Shown here: positions 1 to 8,719 of the stretch, in pieces
Layout: the number at the start of each line of letters is the position of its first letter
Numbering within the stretch: position 1 is the stretch's first letter
Assembly (NCBI RefSeq): GCF_037977385.1
Contig: NZ_CP150277.1
Span: 2,209,001 to 2,273,000, forward strand
DNA from: Terribacillus sp. FSL K6-0262
GTDB lineage: Bacteria > Bacillota > Bacilli > Bacillales > Amphibacillaceae
Direction: 5' to 3'
Length of the DNA stretch: 64,000 nt
Translations under genes and position numbers: made by a program
The notes under the pieces: generated by a model
Seen by the model: the letters and a program-made list of their open reading frames with translations, nothing else
Told to the model about the DNA's origin: nothing
The model's database searches: none

Positions 1-1700
1 CTGGTGAAATGCAGCCACCTGCCCAGGAAGATACCCTCTCTGTGCAGCTTCTGGGCATGAACGATCTTCACGGCAAGATCGATCAGCAATATGAATTGGA
101 TACAGACGGAGATGGCACGACAGATGGCACTTTCGGACGTATGGATTACACAGCGGCAGCCATTAAACAGCGGGAAGCTGAAAATCCGAATAGCTTGCTT
201 GTGCATGCAGGGGACATGATTGGCGGCAGCTCTCCTGTTTCGGCATTGCTGCAGGATGAGCCTACAATCGAAATCATGGAAGCGATGGGCTTCGACGTGG
301 GTACGATCGGCAATCATGAACTGGATGAAGGTACAGAGGAGCTGCTGCGTATCGTACATGGAGGGGAGCATCCGAACGGTACTCCGGGCTATGATGGAAT
401 GGACTTTCCGACATTATGTGCCAACTGCGTGTATAAAGACAGCGGCGAAACGATTTTGCCTCCTTACAGCATCGAGGAAGTCGATGGAGAGAAAATTGGT
501 TTTATCGGTGTGAATACAACCGCATCGCTTGGGATGGTCATGCCGGAAGGAATTCAGGATATCACCATCACCGATGAGGTGGAAGCAGTCAATAAAGCAG
601 CGGCTGAATTGAAGGAAAAAGGCATCAAGGCAATTGTCGTCCTGTCCCATATGCCAGCTGAGCAAAGCGGGGATGGCGCGACGGGTGATGCAGCGGAGAT
701 GGCCAATGCTGTGGATGATGAAGTGGATATCATCTTCGCTGCCCATAACCATGCTGTTGTGAATGCAATGGTGGATGATAAACTGATCGTTCAGGCATCG
801 GAATACGGAAAAGCTTTTTCGGATGTGGATGTCGAAATCGATCGCGAGACAGGCGACATTGTTTCCAAGCAAGCAGAAATAGTCTGGGCAGATCAGGCAG
901 TCCTTACGCCTGATCCGACAGTCGGGGCAATCTTGGCTGGATATGCCGAAGAAGTGGCACCAATCATGGATGAAGTCGTTGGTATCGCAGCCAATACCAT
1001 GACTGGCGGTTATGCTGTAAAAGGAGAAGCAGGGGACAATGCCCTTGGGAATTTGATCGCTGATGGCATGAGGGAGGCAATGGATAGTGATTTTGCCATG
1101 ATGAACGGCGGAGGGATCAGGGATGATTTGCTGGAAGGCGATATTACTTGGGGTGAACTCTTCAATATCCAGCCATTCAATAATACGCTCATGACATTCG
1201 AGATTGACGGGGCGGATCTGGAGGAAATCCTGAATGCGCAGATCACTTCCTATGGTCCTGATTACAGCATCAGCGGTTTTACGTATACATGGAATGGGGA
1301 AACCAATCAGGTTATGGATATCAAGCTTCCCGATGGTTCTTCGATTGCGGAGGATAAAGTATATACGCTGACTGTGAATAACTTCATGGGTACCTCGCAA
1401 GGAGATAAGTATCGCCCGATCAGTGAGCTGGGCCGCAACCCTGTCATGGGGCCGGAGGATTTGGAAGCAACCGTTGCATTTGTAAGGGGCTTCGAAATGG
1501 AGCCGATCGCTTATGAAGCAGAGGGACGCATTTCAGAAGTAAGCGGGGATGCACCAGTGGATCCTCCGTCCGGTCCCGAGGAGCCGCCGGCAGATCCGGA
1601 GGAACCACCAGCAGATCCGGATCATCCGATTGCAGATTTCGTAAAAGGTATCATCGGTACGGTATGGAATTGGGTGAAGCAGCTGTTCTGGCGCTGGTAA
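1..1700 (+). CDS. 5'-nucleotidase / 2',3'-cyclic phosphodiesterase family protein, 5'-partial
   Basis: The frame is open to the window edge, so the N-terminus, presumably with a signal peptide, is missing. Visible metallophosphatase motifs are MNDLHG, HAGDMIGG, GNHELDEG, LSHMP and AAHNHA, followed by the C-terminal nucleotidase domain with NGGGIRDD. This is the UshA/YfkN-type architecture, normally extracellular and dephosphorylating nucleotides to scavenge phosphate and nucleosides. After about residue 515 comes a Pro/Glu/Asp-rich linker and a Trp-rich amphipathic tail ending in QLFWRW, with no LPXTG anchor. Family assignment is firm; exact substrate and the true start are not visible. Confidence 0.9.
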   Translation, partial: GEMQPPAQEDTLSVQLLGMNDLHGKIDQQYELDTDGDGTTDGTFGRMDYTAAAIKQREAENPNSLLVHAGDMIGGSSPVSALLQDEPTIEIMEAMGFDVGTIGNHELDEGTEELLRIVHGGEHPNGTPGYDGMDFPTLCANCVYKDSGETILPPYSIEEVDGEKIGFIGVNTTASLGMVMPEGIQDITITDEVEAVNKAAAELKEKGIKAIVVLSHMPAEQSGDGATGDAAEMANAVDDEVDIIFAAHNHAVVNAMVDDKLIVQASEYGKAFSDVDVEIDRETGDIVSKQAEIVWADQAVLTPDPTVGAILAGYAEEVAPIMDEVVGIAANTMTGGYAVKGEAGDNALGNLIADGMREAMDSDFAMMNGGGIRDDLLEGDITWGELFNIQPFNNTLMTFEIDGADLEEILNAQITSYGPDYSISGFTYTWNGETNQVMDIKLPDGSSIAEDKVYTLTVNNFMGTSQGDKYRPISELGRNPVMGPEDLEATVAFVRGFEMEPIAYEAEGRISEVSGDAPVDPPSGPEEPPADPEEPPADPDHPIADFVKGIIGTVWNWVKQLFWRW

Positions 1701-1704
1701 TGAA

Positions 1705-1740
1705 AAGAACCTTCAAGCAATCATTTGCTTGAAGGTTCTT
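1705..1740. terminator. Bidirectional intrinsic terminator
   Basis: A perfect 16-bp inverted repeat (AAGAACCTTCAAGCAA and its complement) with a 4-nt loop is followed by T on both strands. It lies between the convergent nucleotidase and nhaC ends, only 2 nt from the nhaC stop. Confidence 0.92.
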
Positions 1741-1742
1741 TT

Positions 1743-3140
1743 TTAGCTTTCGACTGGGCTTTTATCTTTGTTATACCAGATGAACTTTCCAGTGTACCCG
1801 TAGATGATGGCAAGTCCGAGAGCTACAAAGCTCAGCCACATGAATGGCAGATAGGAGAAGGTCGAAACACCAAGAATGCCAGCCATGTAAATACCATTGT
1901 CCGACCAAGGCACCATACCGGAAGTCAAAGTGCCCCCGACTTCTGTGTTACGGGAAAGGACGCGTCGGTCAAGCTGCTGCTTGTCATACGTTTTTTCCAT
2001 CATTTTAGGTGTCAGAATCAAGGCAACATACATGGCACAGCCGAGGACATTGCCCAGGAAAGCCACGATGAGTGTGGCGACTGTCGTATTGCCCGCGGAG
2101 ACAAGCTTCTTCTCGAAAGTGGAAACGATGACCTGCAGGACACCAAGTTTCTCCAGCAATCCGCCGAAACCAAGGCCGAAAATGATGACCATCAACGTAT
2201 CGAGCATGCCCATCACGCCGCCTCGGTTGAGAATGCCATCGATGAAATTCACACCTGTATCAATCGAAAATCCATTATAAGCAGTACCGAGTGCTTCTGC
2301 GAAATTCATTCCCTGGAATGCGGATGCCCAGATGGCACCAAGCAGCGCACCTATCACGATCACCGGCATGGAAGGTTTCTTCATGGCCAGCAAAACAAGG
2401 ACGACCAGCGCAGGAACCAGCATGAGGATGCCGATATCAAAATTATCCATCAATGCTGTTTTGAGTGAATCAACCCTTGCTTGGTCGATATCATCTCCAG
2501 CGTAGAGGAAGCCAGCCCCAGTAAAAAGAATAGCCGTGATAACGAACGCCGGGATGGATAGGAACAGCATTGCCCGGACATGCTCCAAGACATCCACTTT
2601 GGAGAGGGAGGACGCGAGTACGGTACTATCAGACAGCGGAGAAAGCTTGTCCCCAAAATAGGCCCCTGATAGGACAGCCCCGGCCACTAACGGCAGCGGC
2701 ATGCCCAATCCCTCGCCGATTGCCATCATGGCGATGCCAGCCGTACCTGCGGTTCCCCACGATGTACCAGTAGCAACGGACATGATGGCGCAGATGATCA
2801 AGGTTGCAAGCAGGAATATGCTCGGATGGATGAACTCCAGACCATAGTAAATCAATGTCGGTACGACCCCGCCTGCAATCCATGTTCCGATCAGTGCACC
2901 TACGGCGACGAGGATCAAGATTGCCTCGAGCCCGTTCGAGATGCCATTCATGATGGATTTCTGTAAATCCTGATAGGCGTATCCGAGGCGTATGCCAAGT
3001 ATGATGACGACAAACCATGATATGAAGAGCGCCAGCTGAATCGGCAAGTCAAGGTAGACTGTGAAGGATAATACAAGCGCTAGAAAGACCCCTAATATGA
3101 TGATGATCTCTGTGATTGTTGGTAATCTTGCTTCTTTCAA
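1743..3140 (-). CDS. nhaC: Na+/H+ antiporter, NhaC family
   Basis: A 465-residue, very hydrophobic protein with about 11-12 membrane segments. Conserved NhaC-type stretches include GTSWGTAGTAG, GDKLSPLSDST and the late PWSDNGIYM loop. Starting at TTG 3140 places an AGGAGG Shine-Dalgarno 6 nt upstream and gives the usual family length; the frame stays open 32 codons further but has no ribosome site there. It is the last gene of the leftward ansA-aspA-nhaC cluster. Some members of this family exchange organic anions (malate/lactate type), so transport of an aspartate catabolite such as fumarate or malate is a reasonable alternative to plain Na+/H+ exchange. Confidence 0.88.
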   Translation of the reverse strand: MKEARLPTITEIIIILGVFLALVLSFTVYLDLPIQLALFISWFVVIILGIRLGYAYQDLQKSIMNGISNGLEAILILVAVGALIGTWIAGGVVPTLIYYGLEFIHPSIFLLATLIICAIMSVATGTSWGTAGTAGIAMMAIGEGLGMPLPLVAGAVLSGAYFGDKLSPLSDSTVLASSLSKVDVLEHVRAMLFLSIPAFVITAILFTGAGFLYAGDDIDQARVDSLKTALMDNFDIGILMLVPALVVLVLLAMKKPSMPVIVIGALLGAIWASAFQGMNFAEALGTAYNGFSIDTGVNFIDGILNRGGVMGMLDTLMVIIFGLGFGGLLEKLGVLQVIVSTFEKKLVSAGNTTVATLIVAFLGNVLGCAMYVALILTPKMMEKTYDKQQLDRRVLSRNTEVGGTLTSGMVPWSDNGIYMAGILGVSTFSYLPFMWLSFVALGLAIIYGYTGKFIWYNKDKSPVES

Positions 3141-3190
3141 ATCCAGTCCTCCTAAAAAATAGTGAACCCGCTTACAAATGGAAACGGTTA

Positions 3191-3241
3191 AAGATGTGCA
3201 AAGGATTCCGCTTTTTAAAAAACGGAACACATGCACATCTT
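3191..3241 (-). other. aspA-nhaC intercistronic hairpin
   Basis: A 10-bp outer stem (AAGATGTGCA with its complement) encloses a 5-bp inner TTCCG/CGGAA stem. On the minus strand only a short T run follows. It starts 4 nt after the aspA stop. It may be a weak terminator or an mRNA-stabilising hairpin that lowers nhaC relative to aspA. Confidence 0.6.
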
Positions 3242-3245
3242 CCTA

Positions 3246-4673
3246 TTATCTATCAAAAAGCTCCTCGCCGGCAATACCCGGTTTCGTCATTTCGTAAGGA
3301 TTCAAGATGATATCCAATTCTTCTTCGGTCAAGACATCGTACTGGAGGCATAGCTCACGGATTGATTTCCCGGTAAGGATCGCTTCACGGGCGATTCGCG
3401 CAGCTACTTCATATCCCAAATGCGGATTGACTGCTGTCAGCAACCCGACACTCTTGTCAACATATTCCTTGAGCAAGGCTTCGTTTGCTTCGATACCAAT
3501 CAGACAGTTATCGGTGAAGGAGCGGAAGCCATTGTTCATGATGCTGATGGACTGCAGCAGGTTGAACACCAGTACAGGCTCCATGACGTTCAGTTCAAGC
3601 TGTCCGGCTTCGGAGGCCAGGCAGATTGTATTATCATTGCCGATCACTTGGAAGGCGATCTGGTTGATCATCTCTGCCATGACCGGATTCACCTTACCCG
3701 GCATGATGGAGGACCCTGGCTGACGTGCAGGCAAGTTGATCTCATTCAGCCCTGCTCTCGGACCGGAAGCCATCAGGCGAAGGTCGTTGGCAATCTTGGA
3801 CATGTTCATCATACAAACCTTCAGGCTTGCGGAAACCTCGGTATATGCATCCGTGTTTTGTGTGGCATCCACTAGGTTCTCTGCTGTTACAAGCGGTAGC
3901 CCGCTGTTGTCAGCCAAATGTTTGACAACACACTCGATATATTTCGGATTTGCATTCAACCCGGTACCGACTGCTGTCGCCCCCATATTGACTTCATACA
4001 AATGCTGACGGGATTGCTTGATCCGCTTGATATCCCTTTCCAGCACGCGGCTGTAGGCTTCAAATTCCTGACCAAGACGAATCGGCACCGCATCCTGCAG
4101 ATGTGTGCGTCCCATTTTGATGACAGAATCGAATTGTTTTGCTTTTTTCTTGAATTCACCTTGCATATATTCCATCGTTTCGAGCAGTCTTTCGAGCATG
4201 TTCAATGTGGAAATATGGATTGCTGTCGGGAATACATCATTCGTCGATTGCGACATATTCACGTGCGTATTAGGGCTTAACTGCTGATAATCGCCTTTTT
4301 CATGACCGAGGATTTCCAATGCCCGATTAGCGATGACTTCATTGGCGTTCATATTGATGGAGGTGCCGGCACCGCCTTGGATCGGATCCACAATGAACTG
4401 TTCATGCCATTTTCCATCTATTATTTCCTCGGATGCTTGAACGATTGCATTACCGAGTCCCTCATACAGGCGTTTTACATCCATATTCGCGAGTGCGGCC
4501 GATTTTTTCACGATACCCAGTGCCTTGATCATCTCTTCATGGATGCGATATCCAGTAATCGGGAAATTCTCTGATGCTCGCAGTGTCTGAATACCGTAAT
4601 AAGCATCTTTGTTGATTTGCTTCTCTCCCAGAAAGTCTTTTTCAATCCGATAATTCTCCTGTAAGTCTGCCAT
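3246..4673 (-). CDS. aspA: Aspartate ammonia-lyase (aspartase)
   Basis: 475 residues, normal family length. It converts L-aspartate to fumarate and ammonia as a homotetramer in the cytoplasm. The fumarase/aspartase signature GSSIMPGKVNP is intact, as is the TNDVFPTA substrate-binding stretch. The ATG start has an AAGGAAGG ribosome site 8 nt upstream. It lies 26 nt downstream of ansA, so asparagine goes through asparaginase to aspartate and then to fumarate. This matches the B. subtilis ansAB order (aspA is called ansB there). Confidence 0.97.
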   Translation of the reverse strand: MADLQENYRIEKDFLGEKQINKDAYYGIQTLRASENFPITGYRIHEEMIKALGIVKKSAALANMDVKRLYEGLGNAIVQASEEIIDGKWHEQFIVDPIQGGAGTSINMNANEVIANRALEILGHEKGDYQQLSPNTHVNMSQSTNDVFPTAIHISTLNMLERLLETMEYMQGEFKKKAKQFDSVIKMGRTHLQDAVPIRLGQEFEAYSRVLERDIKRIKQSRQHLYEVNMGATAVGTGLNANPKYIECVVKHLADNSGLPLVTAENLVDATQNTDAYTEVSASLKVCMMNMSKIANDLRLMASGPRAGLNEINLPARQPGSSIMPGKVNPVMAEMINQIAFQVIGNDNTICLASEAGQLELNVMEPVLVFNLLQSISIMNNGFRSFTDNCLIGIEANEALLKEYVDKSVGLLTAVNPHLGYEVAARIAREAILTGKSIRELCLQYDVLTEEELDIILNPYEMTKPGIAGEELFDR

Positions 4674-4699
4674 GACTTGAACCTTCCTTTTTCACTTTT

Positions 4700-5695
4700 T
4701 TAAGATGGCCATATAGTAATATCTTCAGCGATCGGTGTTTCCATCATGCGTTTTACTTCCTTTGGATCAGTGGATCGGCCAAGTGCCCACATGAGCTTCG
4801 GTACAATCGCTTCTGTGTTCATATTGCTTGAACGAGTCACCAGCTCCTGATCGATGCGCCGGCCGACTTCATAAATGCTCATGTCTTCGCCTTCTTCCAG
4901 ACATTGGGTGGTGATGACGACCACGATGCCTTTTTCCACCAACTCATTGATCTTTTGCAGAAGATCACGCCCTTCGAATGGAATGCCGCCGCTGCCATAG
5001 CTTTCGATTACAACACCTTTATACATGCTTGCTATAGTATCAAGCATTTCAGGCTTGAGTCCCGGATACAGCCTTAATAAGAGTACATCAGTACAAAGGG
5101 AAGTATCAACGGTAAATGGCAGATTTTCTCCTTGTATCTGCTTGTTATACTCGATGGTATCATCATGGATGAAGGCGATATATGGATAATTGATGCTTTC
5201 AAATGCATCATAGCTTTTTGTCCGCAGCTTTATTGCCCTTGTTCCTTGAATGACCCGGCCATCAAATACCACGTAGACACCGCCTACCTCTTCACAAGCA
5301 AAGCGGATAGCATCCTTGATATTCTTTTTCGCATCTGTTTTCTGGAAAGTGATCGGTATCTGGGAGCCGGTGATGACAATTGGCTTACTGGCATTTTGAA
5401 GCATATACGATAATGCTGCTGCAGTATAAGCCATCGTATCGGTTCCATGGGTGATGACAAAGCCATCATAGTCCTGATAATGATCCCGCACGGCTTCAGC
5501 CATCGTCACCCAGTCTTCCGGCTGCATATTCGTGCTATCGAGATTCATAAGCGATATCGTCTCCATGGTGTATTCGTTGTCCATGTCGGAAACATAACTT
5601 AACAGTTCATTCGCATCCACAGCCGGAGCCAGACCATTTTCCCCTTCGACTGATGCGATGGTGCCGCCGGTGGTAAGTAATAATAGCTTCTTCAT
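4700..5695 (-). CDS. ansA: Type I L-asparaginase
   Basis: 331 residues. It hydrolyses asparagine to aspartate and ammonia in the cytoplasm. The N-terminal TTGGTIAS motif (catalytic Thr about residue 12) and the second catalytic motif HGTDT (residues 83-87) are present, and there is no signal peptide, as expected for the cytoplasmic type I enzyme. It is the first gene of the ansA-aspA-nhaC transcript and is divergent from the Xre-type regulator. Confidence 0.97.
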   Translation of the reverse strand: MKKLLLLTTGGTIASVEGENGLAPAVDANELLSYVSDMDNEYTMETISLMNLDSTNMQPEDWVTMAEAVRDHYQDYDGFVITHGTDTMAYTAAALSYMLQNASKPIVITGSQIPITFQKTDAKKNIKDAIRFACEEVGGVYVVFDGRVIQGTRAIKLRTKSYDAFESINYPYIAFIHDDTIEYNKQIQGENLPFTVDTSLCTDVLLLRLYPGLKPEMLDTIASMYKGVVIESYGSGGIPFEGRDLLQKINELVEKGIVVVITTQCLEEGEDMSIYEVGRRIDQELVTRSSNMNTEAIVPKLMWALGRSTDPKEVKRMMETPIAEDITIWPS

Positions 5696-5720
5696 TCCTG
5701 CACCTCTTCTATCTATCGTT

Positions 5721-5762
5721 ACATATCATGACATATCATGATATATTCGCTAATTGCGTACT
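5721..5762. promoter_or_regulatory. Repeat cluster in the ansA-ansR intergenic region, possible AnsR operator
   Basis: Tandem direct repeats ACATATCATG (5721-5730 and 5731-5740) overlap a perfect palindrome ATATCATGATAT (5733-5744). They are followed by ATTCGCTAATTGCGTAC, which is partly repeated near 5811-5826 as ATTCGAATCGCGTACG. The cluster sits just downstream of the predicted ansA start of transcription. Assignment to AnsR is inference from position. Confidence 0.4.
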
Positions 5763-5771
5763 TTTAAATTA

Positions 5772-5800
5772 ATTATAGAGAAGTGATCCGTTATTAGCAA
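5772..5800 (-). promoter_or_regulatory. ansA promoter
   Basis: On the minus strand TTGCTA (5800-5795), a 17-nt spacer and a perfect TATAAT (5777-5772) form a sigma-A type promoter reading into ansA, with a leader of about 70 nt. Confidence 0.7.
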
Positions 5801-5840
5801 GAATCTATTATTCGAATCGCGTACGAAACGATGAAAAATA

Positions 5841-5849
5841 TGCTATAAT
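5841..5849 (+). promoter_or_regulatory. ansR extended -10 promoter
   Basis: TGCTATAAT is a perfect extended -10 element 31 nt upstream of the ansR start codon; no good -35 hexamer is visible. Confidence 0.6.
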
Positions 5850-5880
5850 AAATGGAAGGAAAAAGAGCGGGGGAAGTAAG

Positions 5881-6207
5881 ATGAATCTGGATCGCTTATC
5901 AGAATTGAGGAAAAAGAAGAATTGGTCGCTGCAAGACACCGCAGACCGTCTGGGAATTGCCAAAAGTACATATGCAGGATATGAATCGGGATATCGCCGT
6001 CCCTCGTTCGAGGCATTGATCATGCTGGCAGACTTGTTCGACACAAGCTGTGACGATTTGCTTGGACGGCATTTCGAGAAGCCTATTGAATTGACCGATA
6101 GGAAAAAGGCAGAGCTTTCGATAGATCAAAGAAAGCTGACGGAGAAGGAGATCATCGGGATGATCGCTTTCATCAGGGCCACAAGGGAAATGGAAGGACA
6201 GGAATGA
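5881..6207 (+). CDS. ansR: Xre-family transcriptional regulator, AnsR-like
   Basis: 108 residues with a helix-turn-helix in the first 60 (LSELRKKKNWSLQDTADRLG, then KSTYAGYESGYRRPS and LADLFDTSCDDLLG), typical of the Xre/SinR fold. A GGGGGAAG ribosome site precedes the ATG. Position divergent from ansA-aspA matches B. subtilis ansR, the repressor relieved by asparagine/aspartate availability. The C-terminal 40 residues are charged and not diagnostic. Confidence 0.85.
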   Translation: MNLDRLSELRKKKNWSLQDTADRLGIAKSTYAGYESGYRRPSFEALIMLADLFDTSCDDLLGRHFEKPIELTDRKKAELSIDQRKLTEKEIIGMIAFIRATREMEGQE

Positions 6208-6208
6208 A

Positions 6209-6240
6209 AAAACGCTTTGCAGGGATCTGCAAAGCGTTTT
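6209..6240. terminator. Bidirectional terminator between ansR and the ABC ATPase gene
   Basis: A perfect 14-bp stem AAAACGCTTTGCAG with a GGAT loop lies between two convergent genes. T-rich sequence flanks it on both strands. Confidence 0.9.
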
Positions 6241-6241
6241 A

Positions 6242-7075
6242 TTATGCCAGTGTTTTCTCCATGACACGTTCCGGCTCCATAGGAGATGCACTCCCGAGTA
6301 TATTATATGGTAAACAAAGCGGCACTCCTGAGCGGGGATCGATGATGACATCTGCTTCGATATGGAAGACTTCCCGCAGGTTCTCTGCAGTCACCGTCTC
6401 TTGAGGCGAACCTTCGCAAACCACCTGACCTTGCTTGATTGCGATCATATGATCAGCATAACGGGTAGCGTGATTGAGATCGTGCACGACCATGACAATC
6501 GTCCGCTTTTCCTCGCGGTTCAGTTTATGCAGCAGCATAAGCACTTCCAGCTGATGTGCCATATCCAGGAATGTGGTCGGCTCATCGAGGAAAAGGGTTT
6601 CCGTTTCCTGCGCCAATGCCATCGCAATCCAAGCGCGCTGACGCTGTCCGCCGGAAAGCTGGTCGACTGCGCGTTGGGCGAAATCCGTCATGCCGGTTAC
6701 ATCGATTGCCCATTCAATCACTTCTTTATCATAAGGCGTGAGTGTGCCAAATCCTTTTTGATGCGGATAGCGGCCATATGCCACAAGCTCCGATACGGTC
6801 AGGCCCTCTGGGGCAACAGGGTTTTGGGGCAGGATGGCGAGCTGCTTCGCGACTGCTTTCGTTGATTGTTTATGGATGCTTTTACCGTCCAATAGCACGG
6901 TGCCGTTTTTGGGCTTCATGACACGTGCCATCGTCTTAAGTATAGTGGACTTGCCTGAGCCATTTGCTCCGACAAGTGCTGTAATCTTCCCTTTGGGAAT
7001 TTCTATAGTCAAATCTTTTACAATTGATTTATCTCCATAGGCTACTTCAAGTAATTTCGTCTGTAAACGTCCCAT
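6242..7075 (-). CDS. yusV: Iron-siderophore ABC transporter ATPase, YusV/FecE-like
   Basis: 277 residues. Walker [10 protein letters not shown], signature [17 protein letters not shown] and Walker [10 protein letters not shown] are all intact, with the FecE/FhuC-type spacing. The ATG at 7075 follows an AAAGGGG site; the longer open frame has no ribosome site. No permease or binding-protein genes adjoin it, as for the shared ATPase YusV of B. subtilis that serves several ferric-siderophore importers. A Fur box 33-51 nt upstream supports iron repression. Which importer it powers cannot be seen here. Confidence 0.88.
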   Translation of the reverse strand: MGRLQTKLLEVAYGDKSIVKDLTIEIPKGKITALVGANGSGKSTILKTMARVMKPKNGTVLLDGKSIHKQSTKAVAKQLAILPQNPVAPEGLTVSELVAYGRYPHQKGFGTLTPYDKEVIEWAIDVTGMTDFAQRAVDQLSGGQRQRAWIAMALAQETETLFLDEPTTFLDMAHQLEVLMLLHKLNREEKRTIVMVVHDLNHATRYADHMIAIKQGQVVCEGSPQETVTAENLREVFHIEADVIIDPRSGVPLCLPYNILGSASPMEPERVMEKTLA

Positions 7076-7107
7076 TACTGGTACCCCTTTCGGCTTCTCC
7101 GTATTGT

Positions 7108-7126
7108 GAGAATGAGATTCGTTATC
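7108..7126 (-). promoter_or_regulatory. Fur box upstream of the siderophore ATPase gene
   Basis: GAGAATGAGATTCGTTATC matches the 19-bp consensus GATAATGATAATCATTATC at 15 of 19 positions. It lies between the probable promoter and the yusV-like start. Assignment is by motif only. Confidence 0.75.
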
Positions 7127-7213
7127 ATTTATATTGTCACAAAATAAGAGGCTATTCAAGCTTTATCCGGCAAATTTCATAAAAAAGTAAGATTTCTGCC
7201 AGCTGACCTCAGA

Positions 7214-7260
7214 TTGACATTGTATGGAATATTCAGATATGATGATGATAATGATTTTCA
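7214..7260 (+). promoter_or_regulatory. Nitroreductase promoter with overlapping Fur box
   Basis: TTGACA (7214-7219), 18 nt, TATGAT (7238-7243), then TGATAATGATTTTCA (7246-7260). The last matches the Fur 7-1-7 consensus TGATAAT-N-ATTATCA at 13 of 14 informative positions and covers the expected start of transcription, a classic repressor position. Confidence 0.8.
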
Positions 7261-7300
7261 ATTGAACGATAGTCTGGGGAAGAGGAAGGGGAGCGCGTCC

Positions 7301-7867
7301 ATGATGCAATTGGAGCAGCTGATCAAGGAAAGAAGATCGATTTCGAATTACGATACAAGTAAGCCAGTCTCTTATGAAGAGATTCAAGAATTGCTTGACA
7401 TAGCGGTATGGGTACCGAACCACAAAATGACGCAGCCCTGGAGATTCATCCTGATTGATGGAAAGACGAAGGAGCAGCTGGGCAATATCAATGCCAAGCA
7501 AGGAGCAAAGGGTGCTGCAACTGCTGAAGAAAAAGAGAAAAAAGCAGAGGCACTGAAAAAGAAGATTATCGACGTACCGCTATGGATAGCGGTTGTACTG
7601 GAGGAAAACGCGAATTTGAAACTCCGGGAAGAGGATTACGCATCTGCCAGTATGCTGATCCAGAATTTCAGCTTGCTTGCCTGGGAAAAAGGTATCGGAA
7701 CAATCTGGAAGACGAATGCACTGCTGGAGAACCCGGAGGCCAGGGAATTGCTGCAAATCAAACCAGGGGAGCGTAATATCGGGCTGCTTCAAGTCGGGCA
7801 TATCGGAAAGGAACCAAAAGCAAAGCCAAGGGTGCCGGCAAGTCACCGGACAACCGTATTAAACTGA
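7301..7867 (+). CDS. Nitroreductase family FMN-dependent oxidoreductase
   Basis: 188 residues. The N-terminal FMN-phosphate motif ERRSISNYD, the PNHKMTQPWRF stretch and a C-terminal NIGLLQVGHIG strand are typical of small NAD(P)H-dependent nitroreductases. Two consecutive ATG codons start the gene behind a GGAAGGGGAG ribosome site. Unusually for the family, the promoter carries a strong Fur box, and the gene is divergent from a Fur-box siderophore ATPase gene. A role in reductive iron release or flavin/iron redox under iron limitation is therefore inferred. Physiological substrate unknown. Confidence 0.88.
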   Translation: MMQLEQLIKERRSISNYDTSKPVSYEEIQELLDIAVWVPNHKMTQPWRFILIDGKTKEQLGNINAKQGAKGAATAEEKEKKAEALKKKIIDVPLWIAVVLEENANLKLREEDYASASMLIQNFSLLAWEKGIGTIWKTNALLENPEARELLQIKPGERNIGLLQVGHIGKEPKAKPRVPASHRTTVLN

Positions 7868-7902
7868 AAACGGCGATTCTGCTTAAGCAGAATCGCCGTT
7901 TT
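7867..7902. terminator. Bidirectional terminator, nitroreductase / phn operon
   Basis: A 36-nt perfect palindrome (AAAACGGCGATTCTGCTT and its complement) ends 4 nt before the leftward phnE stop and begins within the nitroreductase stop codon. It serves both convergent units. Confidence 0.93.
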
Positions 7903-7906
7903 ACTT

Positions 7907-8719
7907 TTATACAATCTTTTTCCGTAAATAACCCGAAATCAAGTCGATCAGCGATACGAGTATAATGACACCCAGCAGAATGATGCCAACCCGCGGCCAG
8001 TTACGTGATTGCAAGGCAAAGATAAGCGGAGCCCCGATACCGCCAGCCCCAATGATACCAAGGATGGATGCTCCCCGGACATTCAGTTCGAAACGATACA
8101 GTGTGTAGGAAATGAAGCCAGGCAGCACCTGTGGCAATACGGAGTAAACCAGTACCTGGATCCGGTTCGCCCCGGTAGCGATAAGTGCTTCGCGAGGACC
8201 ATGATCGATTGCATCGATTTCTTCAGCAAATAATTTGCCCAGCATACCGATGGAGTGGAGGCCTAATGCCAGCACCCCGGCATAGGAACCTGGACCAACT
8301 GCCTTGATGAAGATGATGGCCAATACAACCTCCGGAAATACCCGGATATAACTAAGGATGAATCGTCCTACTCCTGTGACGAAGAATCCTCCTTTACTCC
8401 GGCGCCTTGCAGCCCAAAAGCCAAATGGCACGGTAAGGATCGCTGAAATGAATGTACCGAGGATCGAAATCGCCAAGGTGTCGATCAACCCGTAAATTAA
8501 ACCTTCCTCATCATTAATGAAGTCCCAATCCGGATGAATGATCCCTTCAAAGATAGCCTTGGAAATCTGGCCGGCTGTATCCTTGATTTGAAACTCCTCA
8601 ACACCAGAGAATGCCCAAACATAGACTGCAGCCAGTATGACCAGAATCAGCACACGGTTGAATACCTTTTTACCGCGGCCTTTTGGTTTGTCGACGGTTT
8701 GTGTGGATAGTTGGCTCAT
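7907..8719 (-). CDS. phnE: Phosphonate-type ABC transporter permease (second PhnE)
   Basis: 270 residues with about six membrane segments and the permease EAA loop DAIDHGPREALIATGANR. The PhnE-typical GGIGAPL stretch is near the C-terminus. It overlaps the upstream permease gene by 4 nt (translational coupling). It is probably one half of a PhnE heterodimer and is the last gene of the leftward phnD-phnC-phnE-phnE operon. The substrate may be phosphonate, phosphite or a phosphate ester. Confidence 0.9.
   Translation of the reverse strand: MSQLSTQTVDKPKGRGKKVFNRVLILVILAAVYVWAFSGVEEFQIKDTAGQISKAIFEGIIHPDWDFINDEEGLIYGLIDTLAISILGTFISAILTVPFGFWAARRRSKGGFFVTGVGRFILSYIRVFPEVVLAIIFIKAVGPGSYAGVLALGLHSIGMLGKLFAEEIDAIDHGPREALIATGANRIQVLVYSVLPQVLPGFISYTLYRFELNVRGASILGIIGAGGIGAPLIFALQSRNWPRVGIILLGVIILVSLIDLISGYLRKKIV

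Noticed and set aside
414..1400. Long antisense open frame opposite the first nucleotidase (328 codons)
   Set aside because: It has no ribosome site and a Cys/His/Ile-rich composition typical of the reverse complement of a coding frame; the sense strand has clear nucleotidase motifs.
1725..2468. Plus-strand open frame of 247 codons inside nhaC
   Set aside because: Shadow of the antiporter gene: composition is low in hydrophobic residues, no ribosome site, and it overlaps a terminator.
6242..7159. Longer N-terminus for the siderophore ATPase
   Set aside because: The extra codons lack a ribosome site, run through the Fur box and are not family-like; ATG 7075 has an AAAGGGG site.
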